Assembly (NCBI RefSeq): GCF_040822085.1
Contig: NZ_CP162006.1
Span: forward strand, 4,526,001 to 4,590,000
DNA from: Rhodoferax sp. WC2427
GTDB lineage: Bacteria > Pseudomonadota > Gammaproteobacteria > Burkholderiales > Burkholderiaceae_C
DNA length: 64,000 bases
Reading direction: 5' to 3'
The number at the start of each line of letters is the position of its first letter. Position 1 is the first letter of the stretch. The translations under genes were made by a program, and so were the position numbers. Of this stretch, positions 16,565 through 24,880 are shown one piece after another. Under the pieces are notes generated by a model. The model did not search any database and was not told the DNA's origin. It saw nothing but the letters and a program-made list of their open reading frames with translations.

Positions 16565-17983
16565 ATGCACATCTACCTGAACTTCATCCACAACCAGTGG
16601 GTCGCCGGTACCGGCAGCCTGACCGTCACCAACCCTGCCACCGGGGACACCGTGGGCCAGGTCAGCGCCGCCAGTGCCGTCCAGGCCCTGGCGGCCTGCG
16701 ACGCTGCCGCGGCGGCCCAGCGCGGCTGGCGCAAGCTCACCAGCATCGAGCGCGGCAACCACCTGCGCGCTCTGGCCGATGCCCTGGTAGCCCGCAAATC
16801 CGCCATCGGCCAGGCCTTGGCGCTGGAGTCGGGCAAGAGCCTGGAAGACGCCGAGAACGAAGCCGTCTACGCCGCCGACATCACCCGTTACCACGCCGAA
16901 TGGGCGCGCCGCATCGAGGGCGAAATCATCCCCAGCGACAGCCCCGGCGAGAACCTCATGCTGCACCGCGAACCCATGGGCGTGGTGGCCTGCCTGATCC
17001 CGTTCAACTACCCCGTCTACACCCTGCTGCGCAAGATCGCACCGGCGCTGATCACCGGCAACACCGTGGTGGTGCGCCCCAGCAACCACACGCCCTGCTC
17101 GGCCTTCGAGATCGCCCAGGCGGTATTGGACGCAGGCCTACCCCCCGGCGTGGTCAACATCCTGGCCATGGGCCACGCCGAGGCCGAAGTGCTGTGCACC
17201 CACCCCAAGGTGGCCATGATCACGCTCACCGGCAGCGTGGGCGCGGGCCAGCGCGTGCTGGACTATTCGCGCGTCAATATCGCCAAGGTGTCGCTGGAGC
17301 TGGGCGGCAAAACCCCGGCCATCGTGGCGGCCGATGCCGACCTGGAGCAAGCCGCCAGCGACATCGTGCGCTCCAAAACCACCCACTGCGGCCAGCTCTG
17401 CACCGCGGTGGAACGGGTCTACGTGCAAGAGGCCGTGCACGACGCACTGGTCGCCAAGCTCAAAGCCAAGCTCGGCGCCCACGCCCATGGCAACCGCGCC
17501 GAACAGCCCCAGCGCATGGGCCCGCTGGTCAGCGCCGCCGCACGCCAGGGCATCCACGCCATGGTGGAGCGCGCGCTGCAGGCCGGTGCCCAGCTGGAAT
17601 GCGGCGGCAGCATCCCCAGCGGCCCCGGCTACTTCTACCCGCCCACCCTGCTCACCCAGGTGCGGCAGGACATGGAAATCGTGCAGGAAGAAGTCTTCGG
17701 CCCAGTGCTGTGCGTGCTGCCCTACACCACGCTGGACCACGCCCTGGCCCTGGCCAACGACCACCAGTTCGGCCTGGCCTCGGTGCTGTACACGGCCGAC
17801 TACCGCAGCGTGATGCAGGCCAGCAACGAGATTGAAGCCGGAGAGCTCTACATCAACCGCACCCCCGCCGACCCCTACCAGGGCTACCACGCAGGCTGGA
17901 AGCGCTCCGGCCTGGGCGGCGACGACGGCAAGCACGGCATGCTGGAATTCACCCAGACCCGTTTGGTGGTCATGAAGTTTTAA
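16565..17983 (+). CDS. Aldehyde dehydrogenase, AldA (lactaldehyde dehydrogenase)-like
   Basis: A 472-residue NAD(P)-dependent aldehyde dehydrogenase. It has the cofactor loop GVVACLIPFNYPVYTLLRKIAPAL near 140-160, TLTGSVGAGQRVL near 220, the general-base Glu in SLELGGKTPAIV near 243, and the catalytic Cys in THCGQLCTAVERV near 278. The C-terminus YQGYHAGWKRSGLGGDDGKHG is typical of the AldA subgroup. It starts one base after the dehydratase stop, so the two form an operon. It probably oxidises an aldehyde (lactaldehyde, glycolaldehyde or a semialdehyde) released in that pathway. Confidence 0.9.
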   Translation: MHIYLNFIHNQWVAGTGSLTVTNPATGDTVGQVSAASAVQALAACDAAAAAQRGWRKLTSIERGNHLRALADALVARKSAIGQALALESGKSLEDAENEAVYAADITRYHAEWARRIEGEIIPSDSPGENLMLHREPMGVVACLIPFNYPVYTLLRKIAPALITGNTVVVRPSNHTPCSAFEIAQAVLDAGLPPGVVNILAMGHAEAEVLCTHPKVAMITLTGSVGAGQRVLDYSRVNIAKVSLELGGKTPAIVAADADLEQAASDIVRSKTTHCGQLCTAVERVYVQEAVHDALVAKLKAKLGAHAHGNRAEQPQRMGPLVSAAARQGIHAMVERALQAGAQLECGGSIPSGPGYFYPPTLLTQVRQDMEIVQEEVFGPVLCVLPYTTLDHALALANDHQFGLASVLYTADYRSVMQASNEIEAGELYINRTPADPYQGYHAGWKRSGLGGDDGKHGMLEFTQTRLVVMKF

Positions 17984-18042
17984 AAGAAATCGGCCTCTCG
18001 CGCCCATTCCATCGGCGTAAGAAGCTATCAAAACAATAGTAA
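17984..18042. repeat. Dispersed palindromic intergenic repeat, copy 5
   Basis: Contains CGCGCCCATTCCATCGGCGT followed by AAGAAGCTATCAAAACAATAG, directly after the aldehyde dehydrogenase stop and abutting a MITE-like element. Confidence 0.8.
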
Positions 18043-18204
18043 GGCGACTCTGAATAAGTCCCCGCGAGGCGGCGCGCCCTGGATCGGGATGGGATGCAAG
18101 GCGCAAACCGCAGACATAGCTTGGGCTATGGCGAGGATTTGCAACGCCGCAGACCGCCCGAGGCCAGGGATGCGCGGACCGCGAGGGACTTGTTCAGCAT
18201 TGCC
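18043..18204. mobile_element. MITE-like palindromic element (162 bp)
   Basis: The ends GGCGACTCTGAATAAGTCCC and, in reverse complement at the right end, GGCAATGCTGAACAAGTCCC match at 16 of 20 positions. The inside is an imperfect palindrome centred on CATAGC-TTGG-GCTATG (18115-18130). There is no coding frame. The element is flanked by TAA on the left and TTA on the right. The structure fits a non-autonomous transposable element. It lies between the dehydrogenase operon and the LysR gene and could carry or separate promoter elements. Confidence 0.65.
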
Positions 18205-18232
18205 TTAACCCCACCCTGGTCATAATGCCGCG

Positions 18233-19132
18233 ATGGAACTCACCCCCTTGCGCGCATTCCTGGCCGTCGCCCGCCACGGCCAGCTGGTGCGGGCGGCCGA
18301 GCAACTGCACCTGACCCAGTCCGCGCTGTCCAAGCAGATCAAGGGTCTGGAAGACGAGCTGGGCGTGCTGCTGTTTGCGCGCACGCCCACCGGCATGGTG
18401 CTGTCCGGCGAGGGGCGGCGGCTGCTGCCCCTGGCCACCAAGACGGTAGAGGCCACGCTGGAGATCAGCACGCTGGCGGCGCAGATGCGGGGCACGGTAT
18501 CGGGCGGGCTACGGCTGGGCACCATCATCGACCCCGAATCCATCCGCCTGGGCCCGCTGCTGGCGGCCCTGCTGGAGTTTTACCCGCACGTGGACGTGGC
18601 GCTGCAGCACGGCATCTCCGGCAGCGTGCTGCAGATGCTGCGCGACGGCGGGGTGGATGCCTGCTTCTTCCTGGGGGCCTTGAAAGACCCGGACATCGCC
18701 GTGCGCCAGCTCTGGCTGGAGCACTATGTGGTGGTCGGCCCCGTGGCCTGGGAAGCGCGGCTGCGCCAGGCCGACTGGAGCGACCTGGCGGCCATGCCCT
18801 GGCTGTCCATGCCGGTGGGCGGCTCGCAGTACGGCCTGGTGGCCCAGATGTTTGCCGAGCGCGGCCTGAGCCACCGCACCTCGGTGCAGGCCGACCAGGA
18901 AGCCACCATGCTGGAGCTGGTGCAGAGCGGCGTGGCACTGTGCCTGATGCGGGAGCGCATCGCCGCGCCCGTCCTGCAGCGTGGCCAGGTGGCACTGTGG
19001 CCGGGCGTGCGCCTGCCCTGCCCGCTGTCGCTGCTGTACCGCCGCGCCGACGAAAACACCGCCACCCTCCAGGCCCTGCTGGCCATGCTGCAGGTGGTCT
19101 GGCCGGTCGATGAAGGCGATCCAGACTCCTAG
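18233..19132 (+). CDS. LysR-family transcriptional regulator
   Basis: A 299-residue LTTR. The N-terminal winged helix-turn-helix reads LRAFLAVARHGQLVRAAEQL followed by HLTQSALSKQIKGLEDELG. The effector-binding domain begins near residue 90 (GLRLGTIIDPESIRLGPLL), and hydrophobic patches such as CFFLGALKDPDIAVRQLWLE define the two lobes. It lies between the dehydratase/dehydrogenase operon and an ACS-type MFS gene, all on the plus strand, and probably controls one or both in response to their substrate. Confidence 0.9.
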   Translation: MELTPLRAFLAVARHGQLVRAAEQLHLTQSALSKQIKGLEDELGVLLFARTPTGMVLSGEGRRLLPLATKTVEATLEISTLAAQMRGTVSGGLRLGTIIDPESIRLGPLLAALLEFYPHVDVALQHGISGSVLQMLRDGGVDACFFLGALKDPDIAVRQLWLEHYVVVGPVAWEARLRQADWSDLAAMPWLSMPVGGSQYGLVAQMFAERGLSHRTSVQADQEATMLELVQSGVALCLMRERIAAPVLQRGQVALWPGVRLPCPLSLLYRRADENTATLQALLAMLQVVWPVDEGDPDS

Positions 19133-19330
19133 GGGTTTTCACCATGCCGCCGCTAGGGCCATCGCGTAAGTCCTTGTCGCCAAAGGCTATTCCCGCAGGT
19201 TGAGGCCGGGTTGCCGCAAAGTCACTCGGTGAAACCGGGCTGCCTGCCTAGACTGCGCCCAGACCGGCGTTCCTGGTCGGTGGCGACACGCCACGCCCCT
19301 TCCACAAGTCCATCTCCTGGAGACATAAAA

Positions 19331-20641
19331 ATGCCCATTCCCTCCCCTGCCAGCGACGCGCTGGAGAAAGCCACCTACAGCAAAGTCATGTGGCGGCTGA
19401 TTCCCTTTCTGTTTCTGTGCTACGTGGTGGCCTACCTGGACCGCGTCAACGTGGGTTTCGCCAAGCTGCAGATGCTGACCGACCTGAAGTTCAGCGACAC
19501 GGTGTACGGCCTGGGCGCGGGCATTTTCTTCATTGGCTACTTTTTGTTTGAAGTGCCCAGCAACATGATCCTGCACCGCACCGGTGCCCGTGTCTGGATT
19601 GCCCGCATCATGGTCACCTGGGGGATCATTTCCTCGTGCATGATGTTCGTCACCACGCCCACCATGTTCTACGTGCTGCGCTTCTTTCTGGGCGTGTCGG
19701 AAGCGGGCTTCTTCCCCGGCATCATCCTGTACCTGACGTACTGGTTCCCGTCGGCGCGGCGCGCGCGGGTGGTGGCGCTGTTCATGACGGCCATCGCCTT
19801 GTCCGGCGTGGTGGGCGGCCCGCTGTCGGGCTGGATCATGCAAGCCTTTGCCGGTGTCAACGGCTGGTCGGGCTGGCAATGGCTGTTTCTGCTGGAAGGC
19901 ATTCCGTCCATCCTGGTCGGCATCAGCGTGTACTTCTACCTCGACGACTCCATCGCCGCAGCGCCCTGGCTCACCGACGCCGAGAAGCGCCTGCTGATCG
20001 ACAACATCAGCCGCGACGAGGGAACCCGTGGCGACCACAGCCTGAAGCAGGTCTTCCGCAATGGCCGGGTGTGGCTGATGGCCAGCATCTACTTCTGCTT
20101 CATCATGGGCCTGTACGGCATCAGCTTCTGGCTGCCGCAGCTGGTCAAGACGGCGGGCGTGAAAAACGTGCTGGATGTCGGCTTGCTGACCATGATCCCC
20201 TACGCCCTGGCCGCCGTGGCCATGGTGCTGGCCAGCCGCAGCTCGGACCGCACCGGCGAACGCCGCTGGCACACCGCCGGAGCCGGTTTCATCGGCGGCG
20301 TCGGCCTGATCTTGAGTGGCATGTTCGGTGGCGATCTGCCCCTGGCCATGGCCGCCCTGAGCCTGGCCACCATGGGCATTCTGACCAGCCTGCCCCTGTT
20401 CTGGACCCTGCCCACCAGCATGCTGCGCGGCTCTGCGGCGGCGGCGGGTATTGCGCTGATCAACGCGGTGGGCAATCTGGCCGGGTTCGTCAGCCCGTTC
20501 ATGGTGGGCAGCGTCAAGGACGCCACCGGCAGCACCACGGCAGGCCTGTATGTGCTGGCCGGCAGTCTGTTCCTGGGCGGCATTCTGGTGCTGCTGGCCA
20601 CCCGGGGCCGCCAACACAGCGCCCGCGTGGCGATTGCCTGA
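19331..20641 (+). CDS. MFS transporter, anion:cation symporter (ACS) type
   Basis: A 436-residue, twelve-helix permease. After a short cytoplasmic N-terminus it reads LIPFLFLCYVVAYLDRVNVG near 25-45, the ACS hallmark, then YGLGAGIFFIGYFLFEVPSN and RFFLGVSEAGFFPGIILY near 120-140. The middle loop and VWLMASIYFCFIMGLYGISF are also typical. Relatives take up tartrate, glucarate, galactonate, phthalate or similar organic anions. The start at 19331 follows CTGGAG; a longer frame from 19211 is unlikely. Its position next to an acid-sugar gene group suggests a carboxylate sugar substrate. Confidence 0.92.
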   Translation: MPIPSPASDALEKATYSKVMWRLIPFLFLCYVVAYLDRVNVGFAKLQMLTDLKFSDTVYGLGAGIFFIGYFLFEVPSNMILHRTGARVWIARIMVTWGIISSCMMFVTTPTMFYVLRFFLGVSEAGFFPGIILYLTYWFPSARRARVVALFMTAIALSGVVGGPLSGWIMQAFAGVNGWSGWQWLFLLEGIPSILVGISVYFYLDDSIAAAPWLTDAEKRLLIDNISRDEGTRGDHSLKQVFRNGRVWLMASIYFCFIMGLYGISFWLPQLVKTAGVKNVLDVGLLTMIPYALAAVAMVLASRSSDRTGERRWHTAGAGFIGGVGLILSGMFGGDLPLAMAALSLATMGILTSLPLFWTLPTSMLRGSAAAAGIALINAVGNLAGFVSPFMVGSVKDATGSTTAGLYVLAGSLFLGGILVLLATRGRQHSARVAIA

Positions 20642-20643
20642 TC

Positions 20644-20712
20644 AAAAAACAGAAGGTTTTAGGGCGCTAGCGCTTATTCCATCAGCGTAAGCAGCTCCTA
20701 AAACCATAGTGT
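20644..20712. repeat. Dispersed palindromic intergenic repeat, copy 6
   Basis: Contains TAGCGCTTATTCCATCAGCG followed by TAAGCAGCTCCTAAAACCATAG, between convergent genes. Confidence 0.85.
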
Positions 20713-21597
20713 TTACGGCACCCGTTCCATCTCCTGCAGGAGCCAGGTTTTGAAGGCCTGCGCCGCCGGGTGCGCCTGGTTGCCCTCGGGGGCGATCAGG
20801 TAGTAGGCCTCTTTCATCGGCAGGGCAAACGCCAGCGGGCGCACCAGCCGCCCGGCGCGGATCAGGTCGTTGGCCACCGTGTCGTGGGCCAGCACCACGC
20901 CCAGGCCGTTCTGGGCCCATTCCAGGCTCAGCGCCCAGGTGCTGGTGCGGTGCACCACAGGCCGGGCCACCCGGCTCTTGGCGGGGTAGGCCTCCAGCCA
21001 GCTGTCCCAGCTTTGCAGCGTGCCCGGCAGGTCGAACAGGCGCTGGCGCAGCAGGTCGTCCAGCCGCTGGATGCGCGCCCCCACCTCGGGCGAGCACACC
21101 GGAAAAATGCTGTCCTGCGCCAGCCGCTTGCCCACCCGGCTCTCCCACTTGCCCAGGCCAAAGACGATCTCCACATCGGCCGAATCGCTCTGCCGCTCTT
21201 CGGGCCAGATCGAGGTCACCACATTGAGCTGCACCCAGGGGTACTGGTCCATGAAACGGCCCAGGCGCGGGCTGAGCCAAAACTTGGCAAACGACAGGTT
21301 CACGTGCAGCTCCAGCATGTCGGGCTCCTTGCGGCCCGTGAGCATGCGGGTGCTTTCCTCCAGCATGGCAAACGCCGCCTGCACCGTGGGCAGGTAGCCC
21401 CGGCCCGCGTCGGTCAACTCCAGGCCACGCACCCGGCGCACAAACAGCGGGCGGCCGATGGCGTTCTCCAGGCTCTTGATCTGCTGGCTCACCGCCGACT
21501 GCGTCATGTTCAGCTCTTGCGCGGCTGCCGTGAAGCTCAGCGCGCGGGCTGAGGCCTCGAAGGCACGCAGCCAGTTCAGGGGGGGAAGGCGTTGCAT
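20713..21597 (-). CDS. LysR-family regulator (GcvA-like), divergent from the tmpAB-like pair
   Basis: A 294-residue LTTR of the GcvA subgroup: MQRLPPLNWLRAFEASARAL, then the helix-turn-helix SFTAAAQELNMTQSAVSQQI and LFVRRVRGLELTDAGRGYLP. The effector domain includes LELHVNLSFAKFWLSPRLGRF and EIVFGLGKWESRVGKRLAQD. It is divergent from the oxygenase genes at 21708, with a 110-bp shared upstream region that contains a palindromic TTAGC-N14-GCTAA site. Known phosphonate-degrading pairs of this type often have an adjacent LysR gene, so it is probably their regulator. Confidence 0.9.
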   Translation of the reverse strand: MQRLPPLNWLRAFEASARALSFTAAAQELNMTQSAVSQQIKSLENAIGRPLFVRRVRGLELTDAGRGYLPTVQAAFAMLEESTRMLTGRKEPDMLELHVNLSFAKFWLSPRLGRFMDQYPWVQLNVVTSIWPEERQSDSADVEIVFGLGKWESRVGKRLAQDSIFPVCSPEVGARIQRLDDLLRQRLFDLPGTLQSWDSWLEAYPAKSRVARPVVHRTSTWALSLEWAQNGLGVVLAHDTVANDLIRAGRLVRPLAFALPMKEAYYLIAPEGNQAHPAAQAFKTWLLQEMERVP

Positions 21598-21600
21598 GGA

Positions 21601-21624
21601 TTAGCTAGGCATTAGTTTTGCTAA
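21601..21624. promoter_or_regulatory. Candidate LysR operator
   Basis: An interrupted palindrome with arms TTAGC and GCTAA 14 bases apart, a few bases upstream of the LysR start in the divergent region. It fits a T-N11-A-like LTTR box only loosely. Confidence 0.35.
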
Positions 21625-21707
21625 GGTTATAGCGCTGTTTTCTTCGTTTGTCGGTTTCGGGGTCATCCCGCAAACTTTGTCCCTTGCCAACCCACGACCG
21701 CCTCGCC

Positions 21708-22826
21708 ATGCCAGAAATCCATATTCTTTCTAGTCCCACCCGGCTGGTGATGCGCACACCAGAGGGCGACACGCCGCTGCCCGCCCTGTGGCTGCGCGCC
21801 CTCAGCCCCGACCCTACCCAGCGCGACCCGCTGACCGGCCAGCGCCTGGTCAACCCGCACCTGTTTCCCGAAGACCTGGTGCTCACCGCCGCCCGCTGGG
21901 ACGGCCCCCGCCTGCACCTGGCCTTCAGCGACGGCTTTGCCGGGCACTATGACGCGGCCGAGCTGCTGGCCGGCACGGTGCTCAGCGAGGGCTGCCCCGC
22001 GCCCCAGCCCTGGGCGGCCAACATCGCCTACACGCCGGTCTACCAGTGGCCCGATCTGGCGCAGGACGCGGTGCTGTACCAGGCCTTGAAGGACTTCATC
22101 GAGCTCGGCTTTCTGCTGGTGCACGACACGCCCACCCAGCCCGACTCCATCCTCACCATCGCCCGGCGCTTCGGCTTTGTGCGCGAGACCAACTTTGGTG
22201 CGTACTTCGAGGTGTATTCGCGCCCCAAGGCGGCCGATGCCATCGACCTGTCGTACCAGCCGGTGGCTTTGGGCCCGCACACCGACAACCCCTACCGCAC
22301 CCCGGTGCCCGGCATCCAGCTGCTGCAGTGCCTGCAAAACGAAACCTCGGGCGGCCTGTCCAGCCTGGTGGACAGCCTGGCCGTGGCCGCCCAGGTGCGT
22401 CAGGAAGACCCCGAAGGCTTTGCGCTGCTCAGCCGCATCCCGCTGCGCTTCGAGCACCGCGATGCCAACACCCAGCTGGTGGCGATCAAACCCATGATCG
22501 AACTCGACGGCAGCGGCCAGATGGTGGGCGTGCACTACAGCCCCCGGCTGGACAATATTCCGCTGATGTCCGAGGACGACACCCGCCGCTACCACCGCGC
22601 CCGCAAGCGCATGGGCGAGTTGTTTGACGACGATACCTACGCGCTGCGTTTCCGGCTGGAGCCGGGGCAGATGATGGTGTTCGACAACAACCGCGTGCTG
22701 CATGGCCGCACGTCTTTCAACCCCGCCGAAGGGCACCGCCAACTGCAAGGCTGCTACATCGATCGCGATGGCCCGCGCAGCCTGTACCGTGTGTTAAACC
22801 GCAAATTCACTGGAACCCCCGCATGA
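21708..22826 (+). CDS. tmpA: Gamma-butyrobetaine hydroxylase-like Fe(II)/2OG oxygenase, probable TmpA
   Basis: A 372-residue protein with the two-domain GBBH layout: an N-terminal DUF971-like domain (about 5-95; WLRALSPDPTQRDPLTGQRL, with no zinc cysteines) and a TauD-type oxygenase domain with iron ligands His191 and Asp193 (GPHTDNPY) and distal His332 (VLHGRTSF). TmpA hydroxylates 2-trimethylaminoethylphosphonate at C1. The assignment rests on the directly following, ATGA-overlapping HD-oxygenase gene, the diagnostic partner. The start at 21708 is favoured because a TTG at 21648 would add 20 residues of no homology. Alternative: a true gamma-butyrobetaine hydroxylase. Confidence 0.75.
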   Translation: MPEIHILSSPTRLVMRTPEGDTPLPALWLRALSPDPTQRDPLTGQRLVNPHLFPEDLVLTAARWDGPRLHLAFSDGFAGHYDAAELLAGTVLSEGCPAPQPWAANIAYTPVYQWPDLAQDAVLYQALKDFIELGFLLVHDTPTQPDSILTIARRFGFVRETNFGAYFEVYSRPKAADAIDLSYQPVALGPHTDNPYRTPVPGIQLLQCLQNETSGGLSSLVDSLAVAAQVRQEDPEGFALLSRIPLRFEHRDANTQLVAIKPMIELDGSGQMVGVHYSPRLDNIPLMSEDDTRRYHRARKRMGELFDDDTYALRFRLEPGQMMVFDNNRVLHGRTSFNPAEGHRQLQGCYIDRDGPRSLYRVLNRKFTGTPA

Positions 22827-23422
22827 TCACTGTTGCCAACCCCGCCATGCACGCCGTCAGCTTCACCCAGATGAAAGACGGCAGCACCGAGGAATACCGC
22901 TCTCTGCAAAAGCTGGAGCACAACTACGTGCGTGCCCTGCCCGAGCGCCTGCTGCTGGCCCTGCACCGCCTGGGCGACTCGCTGGAGGGCTACCAGGTGA
23001 GCCGCCTGGAGCATTCGCTGCAGGCCGCCACCCGCGCCGAGGCCGACGGGGCCGACATGGAAACCATCGTCGCCGCCCTGCTGCACGACCTGGGCGACGA
23101 GCTCGCGCCTGAAAACCATTCGCAGTTTGCCGCCGCCATCCTCCGCCCCTACGTGCGCGCCGAGGTCACCTGGGTGGTGGAAATGCACGGCCTGTTCCAG
23201 ATGCAGTACTACGCCCACCACTACGGCCTGCCCAACGACGGCTACCTGGCCTACCGCGACCACCCCTGGTTTGCCGCCTGCTGCCGCTTTTGCGAACTGT
23301 ACGACCAGGCATCGTTTGACCCGCACTACCCGAGCAAGCCCCTGGCCCACTTCGAGCCGATGCTGCGCGAGGTGTTTGCGCGCCCGCCGTTCGACCCGGC
23401 CATCCTGAAAGAACCCACGTGA
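22823..23422 (+). CDS. tmpB: HD-domain mixed-valent di-iron oxygenase, probable TmpB
   Basis: A 199-residue HD-domain protein of the PhnZ/TmpB/MIOX type. Ligands for two irons are visible: His64 (RLEHS), His88-Asp89 (LLHDLGD), His99 (PENHSQF), His122 (EMHGLF) and Asp161 (ELYDQAS). The TEEY segment at 22-25 corresponds to the substrate-gating Tyr region of PhnZ/TmpB. TmpB cleaves the C-P bond of (R)-1-hydroxy-2-trimethylaminoethylphosphonate to glycine betaine and phosphate. The ATG overlaps the tmpA stop, so the genes are coupled. PhnZ (for 2-aminoethylphosphonate) is less likely because its partner PhnY is not GBBH-like. Confidence 0.78.
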   Translation: MITVANPAMHAVSFTQMKDGSTEEYRSLQKLEHNYVRALPERLLLALHRLGDSLEGYQVSRLEHSLQAATRAEADGADMETIVAALLHDLGDELAPENHSQFAAAILRPYVRAEVTWVVEMHGLFQMQYYAHHYGLPNDGYLAYRDHPWFAACCRFCELYDQASFDPHYPSKPLAHFEPMLREVFARPPFDPAILKEPT

Positions 23423-23423
23423 A

Positions 23424-23478
23424 ACAGGCCTCTTGTGCTTATTCCATCGGCACAAGCAGCTCTTTTTTCTGTAGCAGA
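23424..23478. repeat. Dispersed palindromic intergenic repeat, copy 7
   Basis: Contains CTTGTGCTTATTCCATCGGC followed by ACAAGCAGCT; arms CTTGTGC and GCACAAG. It lies directly after tmpB. Confidence 0.85.
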
Positions 23479-23492
23479 TAGGTCGTCTGCCC

Positions 23493-24863
23493 ATGCACTC
23501 TGCCCCTGGCGTGGCCCCTAGCACCTCCACGACCTCCTCGATCGCCGAAGAGCTGGCCCAGAAGATCCGGGACGGCCAGCTGTCGGCGGGCGAGAAGCTG
23601 CCCGCGCACCGGGTGCTGGCCCAGCGCCTGGGCGTGCCGATCGCCACCGTCAGCCGCGCCTATGCCCAGCTGGAACAGCTCGGCCTGGCGGCAGCCCGCG
23701 TGGGCGACGGCACCTATGTGCGCGCCCTCAGCCCCGACGCGGCCGCACCCGTGCCCGGCGCACCGCCCATCGACCTGGCCCACAACGTGGCCATCGCCAC
23801 CGACGAGGTGCAAGCCCTGCGCCAGGTGCTGGCCGAGATCAGCCAGGACCCGGCGTGCATGGCCGGGGTGCTGGCCTACCAGCCCGAAACCGGCGCCCCG
23901 CAGCACCGCCAGGCCGGGGCCGACTGGCTGCGCCGCTTTGGCACCACGGGCGACGCCACCCGCGTCATGGTCACCCACGGCGCGCAGCACGGCCTGGCCG
24001 GGGTGTTGCGCACCCTGGCCAAGCCCGGCGACACCTTGCTCACCGAGTCGCTCAGCTACCCTGGCCTGCTGGCCCTGGCCCGGTCGCTACGGCTGCAGGT
24101 GATCGGGCTGGAGATGGACGGTGAAGGCCTGCTGCCCGAGGCGCTGGACCAGGCCGCCCGCAGCTTCCAGGCCAAGCTGCTGTTTTGCAGCCCCACGCTG
24201 CACAACCCCACCGGCCGCACCCAGTCGCTGGCGCGCCGCGAAGCCCTGGCCGCCGTCATCCGCCGCCGGGGCCTGTGGCTGGTGGAAGACGTGGTGCACG
24301 CCGCCGTGCTGGCCCAGCCACCGCCCGCCATCTCGTCCCTGGTGCCCGAGCAATCCTTTCTGCTGGCCAGCCTGAGCAAGGTGATGGCCCCCGGCCTGCG
24401 CGTGGGCTACCTGGAGGCCGCCCCCGAGTGGCTGGACAAGGTGGCTGCCAGCATCCGCGCCGACTGCTGGATGGTGGCCCCGCTGATGCCCGAGATCGCC
24501 ACCCGCTGGCTGGCCAGCGGCGAGGCCGAGCGCCTGATTGCCCTGCAGCGCCAGCAGATTGACGAGCGCCTGGCCCTGGCCCACACCTGCCTGGCCGGGT
24601 GGGACTACGCCTGGAGCGCCCACCACCCGCACCTGTGGTTTCCCCTGCCCGAACCCTGGCACGCCAGCCCGTTTGCCGCCGCCCTGCGCCAGGCCGGGGT
24701 GCTGGTGCGCACCGCAGAACAGTTTGCTGCTGGGCGCAGCCGCGCACCGCACGCCGTGCGCATCAGCCTGAACACCGCCACCTCGCCCGCGCAACTGGAG
24801 CAGGGGCTGCGCACCCTGGTGCAGGTGCTGGAGAGCAGCCCCACCGCCGATATGGCTCCCTGA
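23493..24863 (+). CDS. MocR-type GntR/aminotransferase regulator
   Basis: A 456-residue protein with an N-terminal GntR winged helix (SIAEELAQKIRDGQLSAGEK, then LPAHRVLAQRLGVPIATVSR) and a fold-type-I aminotransferase domain from about residue 95. PLP-binding features: THGAQHGLAG near 165, the NPTG segment in SPTLHNPTGRTQSL near 233, VEDVVHAAV near 265 and the Schiff-base Lys in ASLSKVMAPGLRVGYL near 298. MocR proteins sense PLP or amino compounds and regulate adjacent genes; a stand-alone aminotransferase role is less likely given the DNA-binding domain. The CocE-type hydrolase gene begins 17 bp after its stop. Confidence 0.9.
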   Translation: MHSAPGVAPSTSTTSSIAEELAQKIRDGQLSAGEKLPAHRVLAQRLGVPIATVSRAYAQLEQLGLAAARVGDGTYVRALSPDAAAPVPGAPPIDLAHNVAIATDEVQALRQVLAEISQDPACMAGVLAYQPETGAPQHRQAGADWLRRFGTTGDATRVMVTHGAQHGLAGVLRTLAKPGDTLLTESLSYPGLLALARSLRLQVIGLEMDGEGLLPEALDQAARSFQAKLLFCSPTLHNPTGRTQSLARREALAAVIRRRGLWLVEDVVHAAVLAQPPPAISSLVPEQSFLLASLSKVMAPGLRVGYLEAAPEWLDKVAASIRADCWMVAPLMPEIATRWLASGEAERLIALQRQQIDERLALAHTCLAGWDYAWSAHHPHLWFPLPEPWHASPFAAALRQAGVLVRTAEQFAAGRSRAPHAVRISLNTATSPAQLEQGLRTLVQVLESSPTADMAP

Positions 24864-24880
24864 TTTTTAACGCCGCCCCC

